From Clostridia bacterium (GTDB taxonomy: Bacteria; Bacillota; Clostridia; RGIG6154): 50,255 nucleotides of DNA. Under the pieces are notes generated by a model. That model did not search any database, was not told the DNA's origin, and worked only from the letters and a program-made list of their open reading frames with translations. Both the position numbers and the translations under genes were made by a program. Of this stretch, positions 7,020 through 15,024 are shown piece after piece; within the stretch, counting starts at the first letter, position 1, and each line of letters starts with the position of its first letter. The stretch lies in contig JAFQQW010000038.1 in the NCBI GenBank assembly GCA_017410375.1, forward strand, positions 1 through 50,255, given 5' to 3'.

Positions 7020-9062
7020 ATGCAAAACATATTTGCTTTAAAAATTACAGATTTAAAGGGTGTCGGAGAAAAGAGGGCGGCTGTTTTTGAAAAGCAGGGT
7101 ATTTCTTCGGTGTACGACCTTTTGACCTATTACCCCTCAGACTACGATGACCGTCGGCATTTTACCACCATTGCGAACTTAAAAGAAGGGGAAACGGCGT
7201 GCATTATCGGCTGGCTGAAGGGTAGTGTGCGCACCTATCGCAAGCGACGCGGTTTTTCCATAAGCAGCGGCACCTTAGCGGATGAAACAGGCACACTGCC
7301 GTGCGTGTGGTACAATCAGCCTTATTTAGACAAAAGCTTTAAGGCGGGCGAAATGTACATATTTTACGGCAAAGCACAAAAAAATAAAAAAGGCTTGCAG
7401 TTTGTAAATCCGGCTACCGAAAAGGCGGAAGACGAAAGTGCCACGGGCAAAATTGTACCGCTCTATACGTTAGGCAAGGGTATCGGTGCAAAAACGTTGC
7501 AAAAAATGCTGGCACAGGCACTTGCACAGTATGCAGCACTTGTGCCCGAAAGTCTGCCCGGAAGTGTTATGCAGAAATACGGACTTTTAAATCGCAAAGA
7601 CACTTTGCAAAACATTCATTTCCCCGAAGATTTTGAGCTTTTGAAACGCGCCCGGGAACGGGTGGTGTTTGAGGAATTCTTCCTGTTTCAGATGTGCGTG
7701 GCAAAAATGAAATATCTGGGCAAGAAGAACGGTATTGTCTTTCAGACTGTTACGGACAGCTTTGAAAAAAGACTGCCCTTTACCCTGACCGATGCGCAAA
7801 AAAAAGTCGTGGCAGATTTAAAGCGTGATTTTCAATCAGGTTTTGCCATGAATCGGCTGGTACAAGGCGATGTTGGTTCGGGCAAAACCATGGTGGCAGC
7901 ATACGGTATGGATATCGCCATGCAAAACGGCTATCAGTCGGCGCTCATGGCACCCACCGAAATTTTAGCCACCCAGCATTATAAAACTTTCGCAAAACTG
8001 TTTACCGATTACAATGTGGAGCTTTTAACCTCCTCCACGCCTGCAAGAGAAAAGAAACGTATCAAAGCAGGGCTTGCTGACGGAAGTGTGGATATGATTA
8101 TCGGCACCCACGCGCTGATTCAGCAGGATGTAGAGTTTAAAAAACTTGGCTTTGTGGTGACTGATGAACAGCATCGGTTTGGTGTATTGCAACGCACAAA
8201 GCTTGGTTTAAAGGGTGAATATCCGCATGTGCTTGTGATGACCGCGACACCCATTCCGCGCACCTTAGGGCTGATTTTGTACGGCGATCTGGACATTTCC
8301 ACCATCGATGCTTTGCCACCCGGCAGAAAGCCCATCAAAACCTTTTGCGTGAACGAAAGTTATCAGGAACGGGTGTACAAATTTTTGGAAAAGCAGATTC
8401 AAAAGGGCGAGCAGGCGTATGTGGTCTGCCCTCTGGTGGAAGAATCCGAAGGGTTACAGGTAAAAGATGCCACCTCTTTTGCGGAAAGCTTAAAGGCAAA
8501 ATTCCCCGATATATCGGTAGGACTTCTGCACGGCAAAATGAAGGATGCCGAAAAGGAAAAGGTAATGGAAGCCTTTGCAAAGGGTGAAATCTCGGTGCTT
8601 GTGGCAACTACCGTTATCGAGGTCGGGGTGGACGTACCAAATGCCACCTTAATGATTGTGGAAAATGCCGAGCGATTTGGACTTTCACAGCTCCATCAGC
8701 TTCGGGGCAGAGTAGGGCGCGGTCAAAACGAATCCTTTTGCATTCTGTTTGGTGCAACACGAAATCCCGAAACCATTGAGCGCCTTAAAGTTATCGAATC
8801 CTCCGCGGACGGCTTTTATATCAGCGAAAAGGATTTGGAATTCAGGGGTCCCGGTGACTTTTTCGGTACACGCCAGTCGGGCGTGCCCATGTTAAAAACC
8901 GCAAATCCCATGACCGATACCCGTCTTTTGTATATGGCAAAAGAAGCGGTAGAGGATCTTCTTTGCGGTGAACTCAAGGCGGAAAAACATGAAAAGCAAC
9001 TGTTGAATTTTATCCTGAAAGAACAGTATTTTCGGTCCGGAACCCATGAAATTTTGAATTAA
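7020..9062 (+). CDS. recG: ATP-dependent DNA helicase RecG
   Basis: A 680-residue branch-migration helicase that remodels stalled forks and Holliday junctions. The N-terminal wedge/OB domain is followed by the helicase core with Walker A GDVGSGKTM (about residue 283), motif II as DEQHRFG (about residue 382), motif III MTATPIPRT and motif VI QLRGRVGRG. The C-terminal RecG tail with GPGDFFGTRQSG is present, so the protein is full length. Its site GAGG lies 8 bases before the ATG. Confidence 0.97.
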   Translation: MQNIFALKITDLKGVGEKRAAVFEKQGISSVYDLLTYYPSDYDDRRHFTTIANLKEGETACIIGWLKGSVRTYRKRRGFSISSGTLADETGTLPCVWYNQPYLDKSFKAGEMYIFYGKAQKNKKGLQFVNPATEKAEDESATGKIVPLYTLGKGIGAKTLQKMLAQALAQYAALVPESLPGSVMQKYGLLNRKDTLQNIHFPEDFELLKRARERVVFEEFFLFQMCVAKMKYLGKKNGIVFQTVTDSFEKRLPFTLTDAQKKVVADLKRDFQSGFAMNRLVQGDVGSGKTMVAAYGMDIAMQNGYQSALMAPTEILATQHYKTFAKLFTDYNVELLTSSTPAREKKRIKAGLADGSVDMIIGTHALIQQDVEFKKLGFVVTDEQHRFGVLQRTKLGLKGEYPHVLVMTATPIPRTLGLILYGDLDISTIDALPPGRKPIKTFCVNESYQERVYKFLEKQIQKGEQAYVVCPLVEESEGLQVKDATSFAESLKAKFPDISVGLLHGKMKDAEKEKVMEAFAKGEISVLVATTVIEVGVDVPNATLMIVENAERFGLSQLHQLRGRVGRGQNESFCILFGATRNPETIERLKVIESSADGFYISEKDLEFRGPGDFFGTRQSGVPMLKTANPMTDTRLLYMAKEAVEDLLCGELKAEKHEKQLLNFILKEQYFRSGTHEILN

Positions 9063-9117
9063 AGGGCAAAAAATTCAAAAAAAATGCGATTTTTTCAAAA
9101 AAAATAGCATTTACCCC

Positions 9118-9145
9118 TTGACAAATTTTTTGTTTAATGTAAAAT
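9118..9145 (+). promoter_or_regulatory. Sigma-A promoter of rsmD
   Basis: A consensus -35 TTGACA (9118-9123), 16 bases, then TAAAAT (9140-9145). A degenerate A/T-rich hairpin with ATGC/GCAT arms lies just upstream (about 9083-9113) and may end recG transcription. Confidence 0.7.
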
Positions 9146-9185
9146 ATAAATAGGTATTTGTATAGTTTTGTGTATTGGAGGATTT

Positions 9186-9716
9186 ATGCGCGTTATTTCC
9201 GGCAAGGTGAGAGGACATAAACTTTTAGCACCCACAGGGCTGGATGTTCGTCCGACACTTGACCGTGTGAAAGAGGCTTGTTTTTCTTCCCTTATGCCGT
9301 ACCTGCAGGATGCGGTGGTGCTGGATTTGTTCAGCGGCTCCGGCAGTCTTGGTATCGAGGCGTTAAGCCGCGGTGCTGCCTATTGCGATTTTGTGGATCG
9401 GGCAAATGCGTCCCTTACCGCAACCCGCAAGAATTTGGAGGCAACAAGACTAAAGGATTTAAGCGGAACGCATTTAGCGGACTGGAAAGCATTCTTAAAA
9501 GGTACAAACAAAAAATACACGCTTGTTTTTTTGGATCCGCCTTATTCCAAAGACATTGAGAATGAGGTGATGGCTGTTCTCCCGTCGGTGATGGCAGATG
9601 ATGGCATCGTGATGTTAGAGACAGAATATACCCCTTCGGATTTTTCGGGGTTTACACTTTTAAAGCAGTCTAAATACGGTCGCGTGTTTCTGACGTTTTA
9701 TAAGAAAGAATCCTGA
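9186..9716 (+). CDS. rsmD: 16S rRNA (guanine966-N2)-methyltransferase
   Basis: A 176-residue SAM-dependent methyltransferase for G966 of 16S rRNA. Family features: MRVISGKVRGHKL at the N-terminus, the RPTLDRVKEACFSSL helix, SAM loop DLFSGSGSLGIEALSRGA and the catalytic motif FLDPPY. The ATG at 9186 has GGAGG 4 bases upstream; an alternative TTG start at 9168 precedes this site and is less likely. In many Firmicutes coaD comes next; here a coiled-coil gene takes that place. Confidence 0.95.
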   Translation: MRVISGKVRGHKLLAPTGLDVRPTLDRVKEACFSSLMPYLQDAVVLDLFSGSGSLGIEALSRGAAYCDFVDRANASLTATRKNLEATRLKDLSGTHLADWKAFLKGTNKKYTLVFLDPPYSKDIENEVMAVLPSVMADDGIVMLETEYTPSDFSGFTLLKQSKYGRVFLTFYKKES

Positions 9717-9772
9717 GAAAAGGGCAACTTACCTGAAACGAAAAAGAGTTTAAATAAAAGGAGGAATTCCCG

Positions 9773-10207
9773 GTGGAATTGGAAAAGTTGATTGATATTT
9801 TGGAAGAAGCGTTAGAAGATGCAACCAAAATTCCGTTCATGTCTAAGGTTATCGTAGACAAGGAAGATTTATTTGAAATGATTAAGGACATCCGCTTAAA
9901 AATTCCGGAAGAAGTAAAAGAAGCACAGAGAATCACAGCGGACCGTCATAGAATTATCAATGATGCGAAGCAGGAAGCTGACAGCATTTTAAAGAGTGCT
10001 GCTGACAAGGTTACCGTTATGGTAAGTGAGCATGAAATTGTGCATTCGGCTGAAGAAAAGGCTCGCCAGATTATGGAAGAAGCACAGACCGAATCCAGAA
10101 ACATGAGAATGGCAACCAAGGAATATGTTTCCGGCACATTAAACAGCGTTGAAAACACTTTGAATGAAGTGTTGATTCGTGTACGCGAAGACAGAAACGG
10201 TTTCTAA
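9773..10207 (+). CDS. Coiled-coil protein of the rsmD neighbourhood (ATP synthase subunit-like/DivIVA-like)
   Basis: A 144-residue acidic, almost wholly helical protein with no signal or membrane segment. Residues 1-50 are a helical head (ELEKLIDILEEALEDA); about residues 55-140 have a heptad-rich, Ala/Glu/Lys-rich pattern (ADRHRIINDAKQEADSILK) typical of a long coiled coil. Related proteins next to rsmD/coaD in Clostridia are often labelled ATPase or ATP synthase B/H-like only because of the coiled coil; I see no nucleotide-binding motif. The start is GTG at 9773 with AAGGAGG 8 bases upstream. A role in cell division or envelope scaffolding is a guess. Confidence 0.75.
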   Translation: MELEKLIDILEEALEDATKIPFMSKVIVDKEDLFEMIKDIRLKIPEEVKEAQRITADRHRIINDAKQEADSILKSAADKVTVMVSEHEIVHSAEEKARQIMEEAQTESRNMRMATKEYVSGTLNSVENTLNEVLIRVREDRNGF

Positions 10208-10223
10208 TTGAATTTAAATTTAT

Positions 10224-10252
10224 AAAGCGAACGGTATAAGTTCGCTTTTTTT
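10224..10252 (+). terminator. Terminator of rsmD-coiled-coil unit
   Basis: AAAGCGAAC (10224-10232) pairs with GTTCGCTTT (10240-10248) across a 7-base loop, followed by T residues. Confidence 0.85.
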
Positions 10253-10273
10253 CTTTAGGAGGAAATTGAAACT

Positions 10274-11023
10274 ATGCATTCGTTTTTATTAATCGGTCAG
10301 TCCAACATGGCAGGTCGCGGTTTTTTAACCGAGGCAGTTGAGGTGGATACCACACACATCAGAATTCAGCGAAACGGACTCTGGAACAGAATGTTTCGTC
10401 CTATCAACCCCGACCGTAGCTTTTCGGGTACAAATCTTGCAGAACATTTTGTAGAATGCTATGCCAAAGCCTATAACACAGATGTGGGTCTCATTTGCTG
10501 TGCAGACGGTGGCACCAGCTTAGACCAGTGGATGCCCGGCTCTGTGCTGTATGACAATGCGGTAAACTGCGCGCGCCTTGCCCAGAGAAGCTCTGAAATT
10601 GTGGGCATTTTGTGGCATCAGGGCGAGGGCGATATCCGAAACAAAGGGTATCTGACCTATAAAGCGCGGTTTGAGCTGATGATAAAGAATCTTAAAGCCG
10701 ACCTTGGTATACCGCATGTTCCGGTGCTGGTGGGTGGTTTGGGAGACTTTTTGGTGCATTATGTAAAACCCGACGGCTCGAATATGGGAGAATACGTAAA
10801 AGTAAACGAAGCGCTCCAAAGCATCGCACAGGACGATAAGCTTTGCGGATTTGTTTCGGCAGTGGGCTTAACTTCCAATCCCGATAACCTGCACTTTAGC
10901 GCAAAAGCCTTGTACGAATTCGGTCAGCGCTATTTTGACGAATACCAAAAAATTACCGGCGGTAAATTGATTTCGGACATTCGGAACGAAAATAACGAAA
11001 GGTCCGCTCTCGAACAGCTTTAA
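10274..11023 (+). CDS. SGNH-type carbohydrate esterase (sialate O-acetylesterase/CE6-like)
   Basis: A 249-residue protein without a signal peptide. The opening LIGQSNMAGRG is block I of the SASA/CE6 esterases (Ser as nucleophile). GGTSLDQW and LWHQGEGD (HQGE block) follow at about residues 75 and 115, and the catalytic Asp-His pair is in DNLHFSAKA near the C-terminus. Such enzymes remove acetyl groups from xylan or sialic acid. Lack of a signal peptide suggests intracellular work on imported oligosaccharides. AGGAGGAAA precedes the ATG; a terminator on each side makes it a single-gene transcript, although no separate promoter is obvious. Confidence 0.8.
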   Translation: MHSFLLIGQSNMAGRGFLTEAVEVDTTHIRIQRNGLWNRMFRPINPDRSFSGTNLAEHFVECYAKAYNTDVGLICCADGGTSLDQWMPGSVLYDNAVNCARLAQRSSEIVGILWHQGEGDIRNKGYLTYKARFELMIKNLKADLGIPHVPVLVGGLGDFLVHYVKPDGSNMGEYVKVNEALQSIAQDDKLCGFVSAVGLTSNPDNLHFSAKALYEFGQRYFDEYQKITGGKLISDIRNENNERSALEQL

Positions 11024-11026
11024 ACA

Positions 11027-11067
11027 AAAAGCACAAGCAATTTTGTCCATTGCTTGTGCTTTTGTTT
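11027..11067 (+). terminator. Terminator after esterase gene (first copy of a shared stem)
   Basis: A 15-bp perfect stem (11027-11041 with 11049-11063), loop of 7 and a T-rich tail. The inner stem GCACAAGCAAT/ATTGCTTGTGC recurs exactly in the terminator at 13992-14019. Confidence 0.85.
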
Positions 11068-11070
11068 TGC

Positions 11071-11106
11071 TGTCATTCTAAGGGAGTGTGCGACCGAAGA
11101 ATCCCA
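11071..11106. repeat. Fragment of a dispersed TGTCATTCT...GAAGAATCC element
   Basis: TGTCATTCTAAGG followed by CGACCGAAGAATCCC looks like the TGTCATTCTGAG/GAAGAATC short repeats scattered in many bacterial genomes. There is one copy in the window, so its repeat status rests on general knowledge and would need a genome-wide count. Confidence 0.4.
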
Positions 11107-11133
11107 TATACAAACACGCAATTTATTTTCCTC

Positions 11134-11162
11134 TTGCCAAATTGAAAAATGTGTGATAGAAT
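11134..11162 (+). promoter_or_regulatory. Sigma-A promoter of structured RNA 1
   Basis: TTGCCA (11134-11139), 17 bases, TAGAAT (11157-11162). The expected start about 7 bases downstream is 11169, the first base of the long closing stem. Confidence 0.65.
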
Positions 11163-11168
11163 GATAAT

Positions 11169-11371
11169 GCTAAACATAACTTAATATATAGTGGCAGGAG
11201 TATTTTTATTTTAGGGATAATACTCTTTATTTGCTATAATGTTTTTTGGATTTGATAAAAACGCAACTCCCTTAAACGTTGTAGCAGATTTATCCTGCCT
11301 TCTTTAAGTTATGTTTAGCGACTGATCGGAGTTTGCGTTTTTTTGCGCCTGCTCCGGTAGGCGCATTTTTT
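11169..11371 (+). ncRNA. Structured non-coding RNA or leader (RNA 1), class unknown
   Basis: A long stem closes the element: 11169-11184 pairs perfectly with 11304-11319 (16 bp). Inside, GGCAGGA (11193-11199) pairs with TCCTGCC (11293-11299), and GCTATAATG (11233-11241) pairs with CGTTGTAGC (11277-11285). The apical loop 11257-11270 is complementary to the tail 11328-11342 with one bulge, giving a possible 14-bp pseudoknot. An intrinsic terminator ends it at 11371, 20 bases before the M23 peptidase ATG. It could be a stand-alone RNA (the long interrupted stem recalls 6S RNA) or a riboswitch-like leader of the peptidase gene. I do not recognise a known riboswitch core in it. Confidence 0.65.
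11344..11371 (+). terminator. Terminator at the end of RNA 1
   Basis: TGCGCCT (11344-11350) pairs with AGGCGCA (11359-11365), loop of 8, then six T. It is so close to the next gene that any expression of that gene from the upstream promoter must pass it. Confidence 0.85.
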
Positions 11372-11390
11372 AATTTTGGAGGAATTTAGG

Positions 11391-13985
11391 ATGATGAAAA
11401 AAATTCTGTTTGGGATTGTGGTTATTTCGACGTTACTTTTGGGGGGTGTAACAACTGTTAGTGCCCAATCTTGGTTATGGCCAATTCCCACAAGCGCGAC
11501 ATTTAGCAAAACGCTGTCGCGAGGGTGGTGGTATAATTCATCAAGTGATTATCACGCCGGAGTTGATATTGCTGTTAGGACCGGTACTGCGGTTATGGCT
11601 TCAAAGGATGGTACGGTATGGAAAGCATATCGAGGTTGTGGTAATTATAGTTGCAATGCTGGATCTTGCTCGTCAAATACCTGTAGCGGGAATGCTCTTT
11701 CAACAAAAAGTAGCAGTGGGTATTGTGGTGAGTCATATGGTAATTCAGTATTTATAAAACATAGTGATGGAACTATCAGTATATATGGTCATTTGAGTGA
11801 AGTTCTTGTAAATGCAGGAGATTCAGTAACGCGAGGACAGATGATAGGTAAAAGCGGAAGCTCAGGATATTCAACAGGTCCTCACTTACATTTTACAATT
11901 ACTACCAAAACTTCCGGGTACTCAAAAAACAGTATTAATAACAATCCGCTTAATAGTGGCATGTCAATTGGAAATAGTAAAACAGATATGGCGGGTGCGA
12001 CCATTACATATGCGATGAAAGAAACAGCAGATTCCACCGCAACAGAAACGCCGGCATACCCAGACAAACCGATAAAATATGTTGTTTGCAGCACAAGTGA
12101 CGCATCTGATATAACTGCAACTTCTGCTAAATTTAATGGTACATTTACCAATCCTGCAGGAGCGAGGATTGTAAAACGAGGTTATCAATGGGGAACTACA
12201 CCGGAAATGTGTAATCTTACGATGTTTGATTGCGATATAACATGGGCAGATGGATTGAGTCACAATATGAAGGGGTTGTCACCAAATACAACATATTATT
12301 TTAAGTTAATTATACAAGATGAAAATGGCAAGTATATTTACGGAAACACCAAATCTGTTACAACGTTATCTAGTGGCATAGAAAAAGTTAGATGCAATAC
12401 TGGCGATGCATATAATATAACAGCAACTTCTGCTGCTTTTAATGGTACGTTTACCAATCCATCTGGAGCAAGGATTGTGAAACGTGGCTTTCAGTGGGGC
12501 ACTACACCTGAGATGTGCAATTTCACTGTATTCGACTGCGATATAACGTGGGCAGATGGTCTAAATCATAATATGACAAATTTAGAGCCAAATACAACAT
12601 ACTATTACAAGTTGATCGTAAAGGGTGAAAATGGCGATTATGTTTACGGAAACCAAAAGACATTTACAACCTTACCGGCACCTGATACTGAAAAACCTAT
12701 AATTACTAATTTAAAAGCTAGGTACATAAGCGAAAAATCATTTACTATACAGTGTAATTTGTATGATAATGCTGATGTAACACGAGTATGGATGGTAATA
12801 TATTCGCCGAATGGCGAGCATCAATTTGGTGCGAGTGCATCAAATGGCGCATTCAGTTATACAGTAAATACTTCCGACTATGGTGGCGCGGGTTATTATT
12901 CAGTACATATATATGCTTTTGATGCAAATAGTAACAGTAGTGGTAAGTATTCGACTGGTAAATTTTTAGTTGCTGACGATACAGTCGCTCCCACACTCAC
13001 CGATTTGACCGTTTCAAATGTTGGTAATAAAGTGTTTGAAGTTAATTGTAATCTTTGGGATAATGTAGATGTCACGCGGTTGTGGATAGTCATATATTGC
13101 CCTAAAGGTGAATTTCAATTTGCAATTCCAGCGAAGCAAGGAACTTTCACTTATCCAATTGATACAGAGCTCTATGGCGGTTTGGGAAAGTATTCAATAC
13201 ATTTATATGCGTTTGATGATGCTGAAAACAGTAGTGGAATGGTTTCTACAGGATCCATAATTCCGCAATACTATATCGGGTATGATGCAAATGGAGGCGA
13301 TGGAGCACCAGGTGTACAGGTGAAAAAATACGGAGAACGATTAATATTAGATAGTACGCAACCGATTCGTGCTGGATATATTTTTAAAGGGTGGTCTAAA
13401 AATTCTGCTTCTACAGAAGTTGATTATTATCCGGGAGATGCATTTGAGGGAAATAATGATTTGATGCTTTATGCTTGTTGGGAACCAATGAGTTTTAAGA
13501 TTACATTTAATGCAAATTTAGCCGGATTTTCGGAAAGTGTAAAAACGGTATGGTATAATTCTAACTATGGAGATATACCGGTTTTATCTAAGGAAGGATA
13601 TGCTTTCCTTGGATGGTTTACTGACCCGTTATATGGGAGTTTAGTTACTGCTAATACAACTGTATCAATTTTAGAAAACCAAACATTATATGCACATTGG
13701 GAATTGTTAGAGCCATTTGTGGAGTCAGTTGTGATGGTTAAGGGAGATGTGCATACGATAAACTCAGAGGTGTATCATGTGGACAGCGGTGTGTTGGTGG
13801 TTGCAGGGTACAAGAGTGGACAGATGGTAGACAAGACATATGTGCCGTACAGCAAGGATATGCCGGATGCAGAGCTGACGGGCGATATTGATGAAATACG
13901 GGTTATGGTCTGGGATGCGCTTGGCAGTTTTAAGCCAGTGTGTGAAATGGAGATTATACCCGAAAGTGAATTTGCGACAGAATAA
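11391..13985 (+). CDS. Secreted multidomain M23 peptidase with paired fibronectin-like, Bsp-like and InlB repeats
   Basis: An 864-residue exported protein. Signal peptide at 1-26 (hydrophobic LFGIVVISTLLLGGV, cleavage after VSA). Residues about 35-190 are a LytM/M23 zinc endopeptidase: His/Asp in YHAGVD, IYGHLSE, and GPHLHF, with a Cys-rich insertion near residue 85. Then come duplicated modules: two near-identical fibronectin-type units with a 102-residue period, two GBS Bsp-like modules (each with a DVTR motif), two InlB/Flg_new repeats ending in YACWEP and YAHWEL, and a C-terminal domain I do not recognise. No anchoring motif or transmembrane tail is seen. Predicted role: cutting peptidoglycan cross-links outside the cell. 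The DNA is more A/T-rich than its neighbours up to about 13780. GGAGG lies 8 bases before the ATG. Confidence 0.9.
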   Translation: MMKKILFGIVVISTLLLGGVTTVSAQSWLWPIPTSATFSKTLSRGWWYNSSSDYHAGVDIAVRTGTAVMASKDGTVWKAYRGCGNYSCNAGSCSSNTCSGNALSTKSSSGYCGESYGNSVFIKHSDGTISIYGHLSEVLVNAGDSVTRGQMIGKSGSSGYSTGPHLHFTITTKTSGYSKNSINNNPLNSGMSIGNSKTDMAGATITYAMKETADSTATETPAYPDKPIKYVVCSTSDASDITATSAKFNGTFTNPAGARIVKRGYQWGTTPEMCNLTMFDCDITWADGLSHNMKGLSPNTTYYFKLIIQDENGKYIYGNTKSVTTLSSGIEKVRCNTGDAYNITATSAAFNGTFTNPSGARIVKRGFQWGTTPEMCNFTVFDCDITWADGLNHNMTNLEPNTTYYYKLIVKGENGDYVYGNQKTFTTLPAPDTEKPIITNLKARYISEKSFTIQCNLYDNADVTRVWMVIYSPNGEHQFGASASNGAFSYTVNTSDYGGAGYYSVHIYAFDANSNSSGKYSTGKFLVADDTVAPTLTDLTVSNVGNKVFEVNCNLWDNVDVTRLWIVIYCPKGEFQFAIPAKQGTFTYPIDTELYGGLGKYSIHLYAFDDAENSSGMVSTGSIIPQYYIGYDANGGDGAPGVQVKKYGERLILDSTQPIRAGYIFKGWSKNSASTEVDYYPGDAFEGNNDLMLYACWEPMSFKITFNANLAGFSESVKTVWYNSNYGDIPVLSKEGYAFLGWFTDPLYGSLVTANTTVSILENQTLYAHWELLEPFVESVVMVKGDVHTINSEVYHVDSGVLVVAGYKSGQMVDKTYVPYSKDMPDAELTGDIDEIRVMVWDALGSFKPVCEMEIIPESEFATE
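12087..12680 (+). repeat. In-frame tandem duplication inside the M23 gene
   Basis: Two consecutive units with a 306-base period (starting at 12087 and 12393) encode fibronectin-like domains that share long identical stretches such as ARIVKRG, QWGTTPEMCN and CDITWADGL. The close match in sequence and spacing indicates a recent internal duplication. Confidence 0.85.
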
Positions 13986-13991
13986 TAAAGA

Positions 13992-14025
13992 GCACAAGCA
14001 ATGAAAAAATTGCTTGTGCCTTTTT
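13992..14025 (+). terminator. Terminator after M23 gene (second copy of shared stem)
   Basis: GCACAAGCAAT (13992-14002) pairs with ATTGCTTGTGC (14009-14019), loop GAAAAA, then CTTTTT. The arms are the same as in the terminator at 11027-11063, while the loops differ. Confidence 0.85.
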
Positions 14026-14040
14026 GCTTTAAAGTGGCAC

Positions 14041-14199
14041 AAAAAAGCCTTCCCCTCTGAGGGGAAGGTGGGTTTTGCGGGCGTCATGAGCGAGGCGAGG
14101 AAGTGCTCTTGGGGCGCAAAACTCGGATGAGGTGGTATGGTATAAATTACACCTCATCAGTCACTTCGTGACAGCTTCTCCTCAAGGAGAAGCCTTTTA
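14041..14199. repeat. MITE-like palindromic intergenic element
   Basis: A nested palindrome of about 160 bases. The left end has CTTCCCCTCTGAGGGGAAG, the middle has GATGAGGTG facing CACCTCATC, and the right end has CTTCTCCTCAAGGAGAAG, with AAGCC next to both outer hairpins. This layout matches the short dispersed elements of gut Clostridia that begin with AAGCCTTCCCC. It has no coding capacity. Its right edge overlaps the stop codon of the convergent pseudouridine synthase gene. Confidence 0.7.
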
Positions 14200-15021
14200 G
14201 CATTCAATTTTAAGTGTTTTGCCCGTTTCGGGATGGGTGAAAATCAAGGTGTGGCAATGGAGTCGGAACGTTTTGCCGGGGATTTCTTCGCCATACAGAA
14301 AATCGGCATACAAGGGATGCCCAATGTGGGCAAAATGTACGCGGATTTGGTGTGTTCTGCCCGTTACGGGTTCGGCTTCTACCACAGACAGTCCGTTTTC
14401 TGCAGAAAGGGTGCGGAAAACCGTTTCGGACGGCTTACCATCGGGAGAGATGCATCTTTTTATGATGCTGTCGGTACACCTTGCGATGGGCGCATCAACC
14501 GTTCCCGATTCGGGCGGTGTACCCACCACCGTTGCCCGATAGATTTTACGGATTTCGCCATTTTTCAATTGCTTTGACAGCTGAAAGGCGGTATTTTTAT
14601 CTTTGGCAATCAGAACCAGCCCCGATGTATCCTTATCCAGCCGATTCACGGGTCTGAACACAAACGGCGCACCTTTAAAATAATACATTACAAAGTTTGC
14701 AAGGGTTCCGCTTTTAAAATTCAGGGTCGGATGCACAGGAATGCCTTTGGGTTTGTTTACCGCGAGCAAAAAGTCGTCCTCATACACAACCTCCAAATCG
14801 CCTTTTTCGGGCAAAATGTTATCCGAGGTCAGGTCGGGGAGCGTTACGGTTACCGTATCGTCCGATTGTACCACAAAATTGGAAAATACGGCATTGCTGT
14901 TTACAGCAATGCCGTTTGTTTTCTTTAAGCTTGTAATCATACGTCGGGAAAACTTGAATTTCTGCTTTAAAAGCTTTCCAACCTCAATCGGCTCTCCCTC
15001 ATGCACATAGGTCTTTTCCAT
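14197..15021 (-). CDS. RluA-family 23S/tRNA pseudouridine synthase
   Basis: A 274-residue enzyme that isomerises uridine to pseudouridine in structured RNA. An S4-like N-terminal segment (residues 10-65, with GKLLKQKFKFSRRMI) precedes the catalytic domain, whose motif II is NRLDKDTSGLVLIAK with the catalytic Asp. KIYRATVVG and the closing GRTHQIRVHFAHIGHPLYAD motif complete the family pattern. The exact target (RluC-, RluD- or YjbO-type site) cannot be told. It starts 3 bases after the GNAT stop codon, so the two are probably translationally coupled. The stop codon is at the junction with the palindromic repeat. Confidence 0.92.
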   Translation of the reverse strand: MEKTYVHEGEPIEVGKLLKQKFKFSRRMITSLKKTNGIAVNSNAVFSNFVVQSDDTVTVTLPDLTSDNILPEKGDLEVVYEDDFLLAVNKPKGIPVHPTLNFKSGTLANFVMYYFKGAPFVFRPVNRLDKDTSGLVLIAKDKNTAFQLSKQLKNGEIRKIYRATVVGTPPESGTVDAPIARCTDSIIKRCISPDGKPSETVFRTLSAENGLSVVEAEPVTGRTHQIRVHFAHIGHPLYADFLYGEEIPGKTFRLHCHTLIFTHPETGKTLKIEC

Positions 15022-15024
15022 AGC

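Noticed and set aside
11235-11240. TATAAT inside RNA 1 as a second promoter for the M23 gene
   Set aside because: No -35-like hexamer lies 16-18 bases upstream, and the bases are used in the inner stem GCTATAATG/CGTTGTAGC.
11169-11371. RNA 1 as tmRNA, RNase P RNA, SRP RNA or a retron RNA
   Set aside because: It lacks the tmRNA alanine acceptor/T-arm pattern, the RNase P GAGGAAAGTCC core and the SRP GGTGCTG-type loop, and no reverse transcriptase gene is near.
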